A stretch of DNA of 21,931 nt from JAVBKE01 sp031554215 (lineage in GTDB: Bacteria; Bacillota; Bacilli; JARBTR01), in assembly GCA_031554215.1 (NCBI GenBank), contig JAVBKF010000056.1:1-21931 (forward strand). The letters run 5' to 3'. Position 1 is the first letter of the stretch. Each line of letters starts with the position of its first letter. Positions 7,255 to 14,693 of this stretch are shown in pieces. The notes beneath the pieces are model-generated. The model saw only the letters and a program-made list of their open reading frames with translations, did not search any database and was not told the origin of the DNA. The position numbers were made by a program, and so were the translations under genes.

Positions 7255-9015
7255 ATGGGCGAGAAGGACAATAAAGCTGGACAGACTAGCTCTAGTGATC
7301 AGCCGGATCAGCAGACCCGGTGGGAAGAAGTTGGCGCTGGGTTCAGCCCGGCAAAAAATGAGCATCCTAAAGGGACTGAGCGTACTGGAAATACAGATTT
7401 GTTGTCAGAATCAGTAGATGCAGTGTTAGAAAATGAAATATCAACAGACAATGACAATCGTCATGCCCAATTTGATTCAGACTCAGATTCAGATGCAAGT
7501 ACGACTGAAACTGGATCTGGATCAGAACAGCCTGAAGTCGGCATATCTGAACCAGAACAATTAGAATTCACGCATTTTAGTTATGAGCGAGGTAACAGTA
7601 AGAAACTCAGAAGGGGTTATATGAAAATCAGTACAGCGATGATGATTTTAGCTGGACTGGTCTTTGTTAACGTTCTTTTTATTTGGAAGGTAGCAAGTGA
7701 TGATGATGTAAGTCTACCGACATCTGAGAATGCGGGCGATATAGCAAGGGTGTACGGTACTTACGAGTATATCCTGAATAATTATTACAAAGATGTTGAT
7801 GAAGAAGCGCTCGTTGATGGGGCAATCAATGGCATGATCGGCACTTTAGAGGACCCTTATTCGACTTATATGAGTCCAGATGAGGCAGCATCCTTCACAG
7901 AAACCATCTCAGGTTCATTCGAGGGTATTGGCGCAGAGATTGAATCACGTGACGGTAAAATAACAATCGTATCACCAATCAAAGGCTCACCTGCTGAAAA
8001 AGCAGGACTGAGGCCAAATGACGTGATTGTTTCAGTTGATGGGGTTGCGCTTGAGGGAAAATCAACACAAGAAGCAATCAAACTCATTAAAGGTGAAAAA
8101 GGGACAACCGTTGATTTGGTCATTCAGACACCAGGACAAACGGAGGCTACCAATGTGAGTATCATCCGTGATACGATACCAATTAATACGGTAAGTTCAG
8201 AAATGTTAGAAGATGGCGTTGGTCGAATTTCGATTACGACTTTCTCGCAAAATACAGCAGAAGAATTTAAGAAAGTCTATGATGAAATGATTGGTAAGGG
8301 AATGACATCTCTTGTACTTGATATGCGTGGTAATCCTGGTGGTATTTTAGATGTCGCTGAGGAGATTGCGAATATGTTTGTGCCTGCAGGAGAAATTATC
8401 GTTCAAACAGAGTACGATAACGGGAAGAAAGAACCTTTCTATGCGGATGAAAATCATGGTTTTAAAATAGACACACCTACTGTCGTATTAGTTGATAAAG
8501 GTAGTGCAAGCGCATCGGAAATTGTCACTGGCGCTCTCCAAGAATCTGCTGGAATTAAAGTTGTTGGTGAAAAGACCTATGGCAAAGGGACAATTCAGCA
8601 AACAGCACCAATGGGTGATCAGTCAGAACTCAAACTCACTGTTGGAAAATGGTTGACACCAGATGGTAACTGGGTTCACGAAAAGGGAATTACACCTGAT
8701 GTGGAAGTTTCCTTACCTGAATATGCCAATCTAGGCTACATTAGTCCAGATACGAAACTAGAAAAGGGTGCAGTATCAGCAGAAGTAATGAATGCTGAGA
8801 AAGTACTAGTTGCACTAGGATATAACCCAGGCACAGTTGATGCTACATTTGATGATGCCACAAGCCAGGCCGTCATCCTACTTGAAAGGGCAAACGGCAT
8901 TCCAGAAACAGGCGTGATTACTGGTACAACAGCAACCACGATGATGAACTTGCTCCATGACCAACTACTAGCGAATGATACTCAACTTGATGCTGCGGTA
9001 CAGGAACTTAAATAA
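7255..9015 (+). CDS. S41 carboxy-terminal processing protease (CtpA/B type) with peptidoglycan-binding domain
   Basis: Membrane-anchored serine protease of 586 residues. Residues 1-120 are acidic, low in hydrophobics and probably disordered and cytoplasmic. A transmembrane segment lies at 124-146 (STAMMILAGLVFVNVLFIW). A PDZ domain (about 218-300) contains GIGAEI and AEKAGLRPNDVI. The S41 domain (about 300-490) has the Ser-Lys-Gln catalytic set S419 in GSASASE, K444 in YGKGT and Q448. A peptidoglycan-binding-like domain closes the protein (about 510-568). The ~120-residue N-terminal extension is long for this family. The ATG follows AAGGGGTGG at good spacing. Placed behind a wall carboxypeptidase, it may process envelope proteins or wall hydrolases. 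CtpA is a likelier counterpart than the sporulation protease CtpB, judged only from the remembered gene order. Confidence 0.93.
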   Translation: MGEKDNKAGQTSSSDQPDQQTRWEEVGAGFSPAKNEHPKGTERTGNTDLLSESVDAVLENEISTDNDNRHAQFDSDSDSDASTTETGSGSEQPEVGISEPEQLEFTHFSYERGNSKKLRRGYMKISTAMMILAGLVFVNVLFIWKVASDDDVSLPTSENAGDIARVYGTYEYILNNYYKDVDEEALVDGAINGMIGTLEDPYSTYMSPDEAASFTETISGSFEGIGAEIESRDGKITIVSPIKGSPAEKAGLRPNDVIVSVDGVALEGKSTQEAIKLIKGEKGTTVDLVIQTPGQTEATNVSIIRDTIPINTVSSEMLEDGVGRISITTFSQNTAEEFKKVYDEMIGKGMTSLVLDMRGNPGGILDVAEEIANMFVPAGEIIVQTEYDNGKKEPFYADENHGFKIDTPTVVLVDKGSASASEIVTGALQESAGIKVVGEKTYGKGTIQQTAPMGDQSELKLTVGKWLTPDGNWVHEKGITPDVEVSLPEYANLGYISPDTKLEKGAVSAEVMNAEKVLVALGYNPGTVDATFDDATSQAVILLERANGIPETGVITGTTATTMMNLLHDQLLANDTQLDAAVQELK

Positions 9016-9039
9016 AAGACGATTAGTAAGGTGATGAGG

Positions 9040-9462
9040 TTGACAAAAGATTTGGTGATAGAAATTGAGGACCGATTCATTGATTTGTTTCGTGGTTTTC
9101 GTAAAGAATGGGCTAAAATTTCCAATAACGAGATCAATCGAAATGAGTTTACCGTCCTAGCGATGCTACATCGGGGTGCCATGAAGGCTTCAGATATCTC
9201 AAATGAGTTGAAAGTTTCACCAAGTCATATTTCGATCATTACAGAATCACTCGTGAAAAATGAACTTGTCATTCGGATGAAGTGTCTCGAGGACCGCCGT
9301 ATTGTTCGATTTAAAATTACTGAAAAAGGACAACAGCTTGTCAGTGAAGTCCAGCAGAGAAAGAGACAGCTGATTCAGAATAAATTTTCAGAGTTTAACG
9401 AGGAAGAATTGAAAATATTTCTTTCCTATCTTAATAGACTTTCTACGCCACCTGAAGGATAA
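9040..9462 (+). CDS. MarR-family transcriptional regulator
   Basis: Small dimeric winged-helix regulator of about 140 residues. The N-terminal helix (LVIEIEDRFIDLFRGF) belongs to the dimer interface. The winged helix runs from NRNEFTVLAMLH through ASDISNELKVSPSHISIITESLVKN to the wing DRRIVRFKITEKG. Three in-frame starts are possible: GTG 9031, ATG 9034 and TTG 9040. The TTG is preferred because AAGGTGAT lies 4 nt ahead of it, the same arrangement as for the carboxypeptidase gene, and the other two overlap that site. It is 24 nt past the protease gene and closes the run at a terminator overlapping its stop codon. It may control this operon. The ligand cannot be told from the sequence. Confidence 0.85.
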   Translation: MTKDLVIEIEDRFIDLFRGFRKEWAKISNNEINRNEFTVLAMLHRGAMKASDISNELKVSPSHISIITESLVKNELVIRMKCLEDRRIVRFKITEKGQQLVSEVQQRKRQLIQNKFSEFNEEELKIFLSYLNRLSTPPEG

Positions 9463-9476
9463 TCGGGTGGTTTTTT
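9448..9476 (+). terminator. Terminator overlapping the marR stop codon
   Basis: CCACCTGA (9448-9455) and TCGGGTGG (9463-9470) form an 8-bp stem with one T-G pair and a 7-nt loop that contains the TAA stop. Six Ts follow. It ends the deoD-to-marR transcription run. Confidence 0.85.
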
Positions 9477-9543
9477 CATTTCGGGTATTCTGCTTTGGTC
9501 TGTTTCTACCGGGTTAATCATAAGGATTAAGTGAGGAACTTGT

Positions 9544-9663
9544 ATGAATGCGCGCGCCCATCATGACAACATCCAAGCTACCTGTACAACGCACGCAACA
9601 AAATGTGAATTTGTTTATTCAAACGCACGACTGTGGGGTGGTTTCGCATGGGAGACTTATTGA
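9544..9663 (+). CDS. Possible 39-codon upstream ORF before the beta-rich unknown protein
   Basis: An ATG at 9544, six bases after GTGAGGA, opens a short frame starting MNARAHHDNIQ and ending with TGA at 9661-9663, overlapping the start of the next gene (9648) by 16 nt. The peptide is rich in H, T and A and resembles nothing I know. The overlap could couple its translation to that of the next gene. The ribosome site and the frame are the only support, so it may be chance. Confidence 0.25.
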   Translation: MNARAHHDNIQATCTTHATKCEFVYSNARLWGGFAWETY

Positions 9664-10076
9664 AGCTGTACAAGGAAGAGAAAATATATCAACAGGAAAC
9701 GGCCAATCAGCATCAACATCGATTTAGCACGACCGATACCTATCAAGTTGTCGAACCCATTGATTCGTCACCGATCGTAGATATTAAAAAGGATATCTAC
9801 CTGAAAGAGGACGGGCGAGCGAGTATCACGCTTGATATACTCCATTTAGAACGCTACGTACTAGCGATTGGCAATCGAACAGATGAGGAAATTGTCTTTA
9901 CAGTCAGTTATAGCCCAGATGGTGATTTATTTAAGCAGTTTGGTAGCCGGAAAAAGGTTGCTGCTCATGTGTTAGAAGTCGCTAAATCCGACTCAATGCT
10001 CCGCTATTTAAAGGTTAGCATTACTGGCATCGCGCTCGGAAGAGTTTCAATCTATTTACAAGCAAGAAATAAATAA
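9648..10076 (+). CDS. Small soluble beta-rich protein of unknown function
   Basis: 142-residue protein with no signal peptide and no membrane segment. An N-terminal helix (GDLLKLYKEEKIYQQE) and an H/Q/T-rich linker lead to a domain of alternating hydrophobic strands (about 50-140): PIVDIKKDIYL, ASITLDILHLERYVLAI, EIVFTVSYSPDGDLF, LRYLKVSITGIALGRVSIYLQA. The layout suggests a single beta-sandwich of the kind seen in DUF6385-like proteins, though I cannot assign it to that family. The start is ATG 9648 because GGGGTGG precedes it by 6 nt; a GTG at 9633 would absorb that site. It stands alone between two terminators. An inverted repeat TTAATC-ATAAG-GATTAA near 9514-9530 may be its operator. Confidence 0.7.
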   Translation: MGDLLKLYKEEKIYQQETANQHQHRFSTTDTYQVVEPIDSSPIVDIKKDIYLKEDGRASITLDILHLERYVLAIGNRTDEEIVFTVSYSPDGDLFKQFGSRKKVAAHVLEVAKSDSMLRYLKVSITGIALGRVSIYLQARNK

Positions 10077-10093
10077 GCTGAACAGACAAATCG

Positions 10094-10138
10094 AAAAAAA
10101 ATTTTCTCTTCAATTCAAGTTGGAGAGAAATTTTTTTG
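10094..10138 (+). terminator. Terminator after the beta-rich unknown gene
   Basis: AAAATTTTCTCTTCAA and TTGGAGAGAAATTTTTTT pair over about 15 bp around a short loop near 10113-10119, with As before and seven Ts after. It can act in both directions. Confidence 0.85.
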
Positions 10139-10518
10139 TTTATGGTGTTGCGGAACTTATCGCTAGTCATAAAACAATTGAAGGGGTTCCAAAATGGCTA
10201 AATTAATAACTAAAAAATCAGAATATATTATTTAATTTGCAAAATGTATTAAAAAATTTTTTTGAATAGGATCAAAGGTTTAAATTGGCAATGTTAATTT
10301 TATTTATCAATAAAAATCCGATATTAAGAGGTTTTATGACAATCTGGTTAATTCTTAATTGCCAGTAGAAAAATTTTTTTATGCTGAAACACGAATAATT
10401 ATAAAATTATTCATTGGTGAAATTACAGTATTATTGATGAATTGGAAGTAATATCCTTGACTTGTGTCGAATTATAAAATAATATATCAATATGCAAGGG
10501 ATTGAAGGGAGATAGAAA
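10139..10518 (+). promoter_or_regulatory. AT-rich leader and promoter of the peptide transporter gene
   Basis: A strong sigma-A promoter reads TTGACT (10457-10462), 17 nt, TAATAT (10480-10485), 34 nt before the ATG. Upstream lie a perfect inverted repeat GAATAATT-ATAA-AATTATTC (10393-10412) and a looser TGGCAAT...ATTGCCA pair near 10287 and 10360. A 13-codon frame from ATG 10194 (MAKLITKKSEYII) follows GAAGGGG and could be a tiny peptide gene. POT transporters in related bacteria are often CodY-controlled, and several AATT-containing blocks are present, but none is a clear CodY box. Confidence 0.6.
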
Positions 10519-12012
10519 ATGGTAAAAGAAAATAGACAGAAAATTGTGGAAAGTGTTCCGCAGACCGGATTTTTTGGACATCCTAGAGGGTTGTCTACAT
10601 TGTTTTTTACTGAGTTTTGGGAGAGGTTCTCTTACTATGGTATGAAAGCCATCCTCGTTTACTATATGTACTACGAAGTATCTGCAGGTGGTCTAGGTTT
10701 CGACAAGAGCACAGCAGTAGCGATCGCTTCGATATATGGTTCTCTGGTCTATATGTCTGGCGTAATCGGTGGTTGGTTTGCTGACCGGATATTCGGTACA
10801 TCGAGGGCAGTTTTTATCGGTGGAATACTGATCATGTTTGGTCATATTGCACTGGCAATTCCAGGCTCAACCGGATTTTTCTTCGCTTCAATGGTCTTAA
10901 TCGTTCTTGGAACTGGTCTGCTAAAGCCGAACATTTCTGCGACTGTTGGGGAGCTATATAGCCAAGATGATGCAAGACGTGATGCAGGTTTCAGCATTTA
11001 TTATATGGGGATTAACCTCGGGGCGTTCTTATCACCACTAGTCGTTGGTGGTGTCAATAATCAATTTGGTTTCCATGCCGGTTTTGGCGTGGCAGCAGTA
11101 GGAATGTTTGCTGGACTCGTAGTCTTTCTGATTACGAAAAAGAAAAACTTAGGACTCGCTGGTACATTTGTACCGAATCCATTATCGCGAGATGAGAAAA
11201 CGAAAACGTATTCAATACTGGGGATATCCACACTTGCCATCATTATTTTGGCAGTAGTTGGCATAAACACAGGGTTCTTAACAATTGATCGGTTTATCAA
11301 CATTGTTGCGGTGCTCGGTATCATCATCCCAACAGCATACTTTGTGTTTATGTGTACTAGTCCCAAAACAACAAAGGAAGAGCGTTCACGTGTTATCGCC
11401 TATATTCCGCTTTTCATTGCAGCAGTAATGTTCTGGGCAATCCAGGAACAGGGGTCGACAATACTTGCCGTATTTGCGGATACTAGAACAGACTTAACGA
11501 TTGGCTCGTTTGAAATTCTGCCTGCATGGTTCCAATCAGCAAATCCGTTGTTCATTATCACGCTAGCACCATTATTTGCATGGCTTTGGACAAGACTTGG
11601 AACAAGACAGCCAAGCACACCAACGAAGTTTGCTTTGGGCTTGTTCTTTGCAGGTATGTCATTTGTGGTCATTCTTCTACCAATTTACTTTGCTGGTGAA
11701 GATGCGCTTGTTAGTCCACTATGGCTGGTGCTCAGTTACCTCATTGTTGTACTCGGTGAGTTATGTATCTCACCAATTGGTCTGTCAGCAACGACAAAAC
11801 TTGCACCTGAGGCATTCCAAGCACAAATGATGAGCCTTTGGTTCCTAGCTTCTGCAGCAGCGCAAGCAGTTAATGCGCAAGCAGCAAAGTTCTACACTGC
11901 TGAAAATGAACTAACGTATTACGCAGTATTTGGATTCGGTGCAATACTGCTTGCAGGTGTACTCTTAGGGCTTTCACCTTGGATTCAAAGAAAAATGCAA
12001 GGGATTAAATAA
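10519..12012 (+). CDS. Proton-dependent di/tripeptide transporter, POT/PTR2 family
   Basis: Integral membrane symporter that imports di- and tripeptides with protons. The 497 residues form about 14 hydrophobic segments, usual for bacterial POT proteins such as DtpT. The proton-coupling motif ExxERFxYYG is intact at 32-41 (EFWERFSYYG). The PTR2 signature stretch around GGWFADRIFGTSRAVFIGG and the later GTGLLKPNISATVGELY are also present. The EQGST motif sits near the seventh segment. The start ATG follows GAAGGGAGAT. It is transcribed alone: the promoter lies 34 nt ahead and a strong terminator 35 nt behind. It fits a cell that also degrades arginine and remodels its wall. DtpT is the nearest named relative, but specificity is inferred. 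Confidence 0.95.
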   Translation: MVKENRQKIVESVPQTGFFGHPRGLSTLFFTEFWERFSYYGMKAILVYYMYYEVSAGGLGFDKSTAVAIASIYGSLVYMSGVIGGWFADRIFGTSRAVFIGGILIMFGHIALAIPGSTGFFFASMVLIVLGTGLLKPNISATVGELYSQDDARRDAGFSIYYMGINLGAFLSPLVVGGVNNQFGFHAGFGVAAVGMFAGLVVFLITKKKNLGLAGTFVPNPLSRDEKTKTYSILGISTLAIIILAVVGINTGFLTIDRFINIVAVLGIIIPTAYFVFMCTSPKTTKEERSRVIAYIPLFIAAVMFWAIQEQGSTILAVFADTRTDLTIGSFEILPAWFQSANPLFIITLAPLFAWLWTRLGTRQPSTPTKFALGLFFAGMSFVVILLPIYFAGEDALVSPLWLVLSYLIVVLGELCISPIGLSATTKLAPEAFQAQMMSLWFLASAAAQAVNAQAAKFYTAENELTYYAVFGFGAILLAGVLLGLSPWIQRKMQGIK

Positions 12013-12046
12013 TTTTTTCACCTTTTTAATCTATCAGGAATCACAA

Positions 12047-12083
12047 GATAAAACTTCTAGGCTGTTGTCTAGAAGTTTTTATC
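12047..12083 (+). terminator. Terminator of the peptide transporter gene
   Basis: GATAAAACTTCTAG (12047-12060) pairs with CTAGAAGTTTTTATC (12069-12083), with one bulged T, around an 8-nt loop. The 3' arm carries the T run. Confidence 0.85.
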
Positions 12084-12336
12084 TGTTTATAAGCCAATCG
12101 TGTGCAAAAGACCCATCCAATAAAGCGCGCGTGAGACGTCAATATGTATATAGTCTAATCATTAGAAATACCTGTTTTTAGTGCAAACAGAATCGGGGAA
12201 AATTCACTTTCAGTCGTATGCCCTAGCATTTCCCTATTTAGATATCATCCAGTGCTTAGCAAAAAACCATCTGATTGAAATGACTCATTGCGTGTGCTGC
12301 CTCAAGCTAGGTCCACTATTGACCACTGCCTGCACC
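12084..12336. other. Non-coding gap with no recognised content
   Basis: Together with the terminator before it, this makes a gene-free stretch of about 320 bases between two convergent genes. I see no ribosome site with a frame, no U-tailed hairpin for the minus-strand Hsp20 gene and no repeat of note. Confidence 0.5.
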
Positions 12337-12771
12337 TTATAAACCAGACAGGTCTATCTCAACAAGATGCGTGTCCAAATGCTTAGGTAATTTAATCTCT
12401 AGCAAGCAGTCTTGAAAATAAACCTCAGCTTCTTTTTTTCGTACAACTGCCGGAAGCAAAAGCGTTCGTTTTTCATTGCTCTCAGGTAAACCTTCAATAA
12501 ATAATTTGTTGAATCCATAACTGATTTTGAGCTGTTCAAGCATTTGTTTGCTCGGTACTGGTATTTTGATAAAAACGAATTCATTGGTTTCAAACATTTC
12601 TGCGACTGTTGGGGCAGGTTGTGACTCAGCACTGTTCACATCCATTTTAAGTGAATCATTTGAAAAACGACTGAAAATTTTTTCAAAGTTTTGTTCAATG
12701 CCGGTTTCGTTTATTTTTTTCATCCAATCATTGAGCTGATTGTTCTTTGATAACATACTCCACGGAAACAT
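12337..12771 (-). CDS. Hsp20/alpha-crystallin-like protein
   Basis: 144-residue protein opening MFPWSMLSKNNQLNDW, with an amphipathic N-terminal region (1-45), a linker and an alpha-crystallin-like beta domain (about 56-130). The domain shows EFVFIKIPVP, LFIEGLP, RTLLLPAVV and the closing strand LLEIKLPK, the counterpart of the LTITLPK strand in Hsp20 proteins. The classical C-terminal I-x-I motif is not clear. It resembles the divergent Hsp20-like proteins of Bacillus (YocM, GerT or spore-coat types) more than a canonical small heat-shock protein, but I cannot choose between them. The start is ATG 12771, 5 nt after GGAGGG; a longer frame from 12807 would read through a perfect hairpin. That ribosome site lies inside the hairpin arm, so expression is probably gated. 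Confidence 0.75.
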   Translation of the reverse strand: MFPWSMLSKNNQLNDWMKKINETGIEQNFEKIFSRFSNDSLKMDVNSAESQPAPTVAEMFETNEFVFIKIPVPSKQMLEQLKISYGFNKLFIEGLPESNEKRTLLLPAVVRKKEAEVYFQDCLLEIKLPKHLDTHLVEIDLSGL

Positions 12772-12773
12772 AA

Positions 12774-12822
12774 GAACCCTCCAGTCTGATACCACTATAT
12801 GTGACATCAGACTGGAGGGTTC
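12774..12822 (-). promoter_or_regulatory. Perfect 17-bp hairpin burying the Hsp20 ribosome binding site
   Basis: The 17-nt arms at 12774-12790 and 12806-12822 are exact inverted copies around a 15-nt loop that itself has a CAC/GTG pair. On the minus strand the 3' arm contains GGAGGG, the ribosome site of the Hsp20 gene, 5 nt before its ATG. A transcript coming from the MATE gene would hide the site. TATAGT in the loop could be a -10 box that yields a shorter transcript lacking the 5' arm. No T run follows, so it is not a standard terminator. Confidence 0.7.
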
Positions 12823-12855
12823 CTCATAGCCTCCCTAGTGTTGTGTAATGTGTGA

Positions 12856-14226
12856 TCAGGTTGTCGCCGCATGGTACTGATTCGTTAATTTTGTCTCGAC
12901 AATGCGTAGGCGGATTAACAGGCCGACCGCAACAGTTGATAATCCGAAAATAATGCCAACCCAGAACCCATAAGCACCAAGGTCAGTATGATTCCCGAAA
13001 TAGTAGGCGGCTGGTAGTCCAATCGCCCAATAGCCAGTCAAAGCAATGTAGAGCGTCACCCTTACATCTTTATATCCACGCAATATCCCCTGAATCGGCG
13101 CCTGCAGTGCATCAGAAAACTGAAAAAATATCGCATAGATAAGGAAGTGGGCAATGAGTGCTTCAAGAGCTGGGTCTTTCGTATACAATCTAGCAATTGG
13201 CTCACGCATAAAGTAAAGGGTAGTAGCCGCAACCATCGCGAAACAAACGGCTGAAATAATCCCGATGCGGCCATACTGCTTTGCATCATGAAGCCTCTTC
13301 GCTCCATACTCATAGCCGACAGCAATTGTAAGTGTCATCGCGATACTAAGCGGAACCATAAATAAGAGGGATGAGAAGTTAATGGCTGCCTGATGAGCAG
13401 CAATTGTTTCCGTTGGGAAATTACTCATGAGAAGTGTAACAATTGCAAAAATGCTGGATTCAAAAAGAATCGCTAGCCCGATTGGAATACCAGTAGCAAA
13501 GAGCTTCTTCCAATAGGAAAATTGTGGACGATAGAATTTTGAAAAAAGCTGGTATGATTTGAAAATCTTCATCCTAAACAATACAATCATCGCGATAATG
13601 AATAACACCCAATAAGAAATTGCAGAAGCGATTCCAGTACCCGCACCACCGAGCTCAGGAAATCCCCAGTTTCCGTAAATGAGCAAGTAATTGATAAACG
13701 TATTAATTGGCAAAATGGCTAGACTAATAAATAAAGAAATTAATGTCTTACCATGTACTTCAAAGAAGCAGCGACAAACCGTAAAGAGAAAAAGCGGGAT
13801 AAATCCAAATGACAAGTACGAAAGAAAGTCGATTGCAATTTCCTTCACAGATGCTGTTGCTTCAATCGTTTGGAGCATTGGCGCAAACAATAGGTAACCG
13901 AAAATGATTGAAAGGACCGCGAGCGTAAACGCCGCATACATCGATTGAATAAACATTTTTCGAATATTTTCCTTTGAATCTTCCGAACCAAGCATGTTTG
14001 CGACGAAAGGCGTAAAGGCACTGAGAACACCTAGAAGACAAGCCTGAAAAGGAAACCAGATAGATGATCCAATCGCTACACCCGCTAAATCATCCGCGCC
14101 AGCACGTCCAGCCATGACTGTGTCTAGAAAACTAGTGGCCATTAAACAGACTTGTGCAAGCAAAATAGGATAAAATAGTTTTAACAACAAAATCGTTTTT
14201 TCTTTAGTTGAATGTGTTTGATGCAT
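12856..14226 (-). CDS. MATE-family multidrug/organic-cation exporter
   Basis: Membrane exporter of the MATE superfamily, NorM-like, expected to expel cationic or metabolite substrates with proton or sodium exchange. The 456 residues form twelve hydrophobic segments in two six-segment halves. MATE landmarks include PILLAQVCLMATSFLDTVMAGRAG near the start, with its MAGR turn, and the second-half counterpart PIGLAILFESSIFAIVTLLM. Length matches the family (440-470). The ATG at 14226 follows GAGGTGA by 4 nt. An extended -10 box at 14400-14408 would give a leader of about 165 nt. The Hsp20-like gene lies 84 nt downstream on the same strand. Substrate cannot be told from the sequence. Confidence 0.93.
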   Translation of the reverse strand: MHQTHSTKEKTILLLKLFYPILLAQVCLMATSFLDTVMAGRAGADDLAGVAIGSSIWFPFQACLLGVLSAFTPFVANMLGSEDSKENIRKMFIQSMYAAFTLAVLSIIFGYLLFAPMLQTIEATASVKEIAIDFLSYLSFGFIPLFLFTVCRCFFEVHGKTLISLFISLAILPINTFINYLLIYGNWGFPELGGAGTGIASAISYWVLFIIAMIVLFRMKIFKSYQLFSKFYRPQFSYWKKLFATGIPIGLAILFESSIFAIVTLLMSNFPTETIAAHQAAINFSSLLFMVPLSIAMTLTIAVGYEYGAKRLHDAKQYGRIGIISAVCFAMVAATTLYFMREPIARLYTKDPALEALIAHFLIYAIFFQFSDALQAPIQGILRGYKDVRVTLYIALTGYWAIGLPAAYYFGNHTDLGAYGFWVGIIFGLSTVAVGLLIRLRIVETKLTNQYHAATT

Positions 14227-14693
14227 ACAGTCACCTCAAATGCTAAAAATAGCTGGTTTATTCATTTCAATAAAAAGCACAATGATTGATAGACTCTTAA
14301 CAGCGCAATTCGGTAAGACCCTGAATAGGGATGATTTGAAGCCTAATGGATGGCTTATGACGCAAGAAAAATGTTCTCACCGCGTGGCCATTAGCGCCTA
14401 TTATATCATATTTGCCGTAGCGGGTAGCGTCTCGGGTCAATAAAATCATCGCCTTTATAGGGTATCGTCATTTCCTGAGTCATAGCAAAATTCTACAAAG
14501 TTCCCCTGATTAATACACAACCATGATATGGCGATTGGCGTTAAATTGACCGGCTACCGAACGCTGATTGTCGAAGGACCTACGGATACGCAAATTTATA
14601 AAGTCAATAACTTCTGCTTTCAAGTAAGCGGTTCATATGATAATCTTATATGGATATTGAAACAAATATGCTTTCATAAAAGGAGCACCGCAA
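14227..14693. promoter_or_regulatory. Divergent gap between the MATE gene and dapF
   Basis: On the minus strand an extended -10, TGATATAAT (complement of 14400-14408), lies in front of the MATE gene. The leader it would produce holds two small hairpins, AAGCC/GGCTT near 14337-14354 and CCCT-ATTC-AGGG near 14320-14331, but no riboswitch I recognise. On the dapF side AAAGGAG precedes the ATG. I find no confident sigma-A promoter and no lysine riboswitch there. Confidence 0.4.

Noticed and set aside
9563..9730. A plus-strand frame MTTSKLPVQRTQQNVNLF... of about 55 codons overlapping the start of the beta-rich gene
   Set aside because: It has no ribosome site before its ATG, runs out of frame into a well-supported gene and resembles no known protein.
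10139..10518. A T-box leader before the peptide transporter
   Set aside because: The AGGGTGGNACCGCG T-box sequence is missing.
14320..14354. A tRNA-like remnant (GGCTTCAAATC on the minus strand)
   Set aside because: Only a T-loop-like string is present; the acceptor stem and the other arms do not form.
14444..14693. A lysine riboswitch in front of dapF
   Set aside because: None of the conserved lysine-riboswitch core sequences is visible, and no terminator hairpin precedes the ribosome site.
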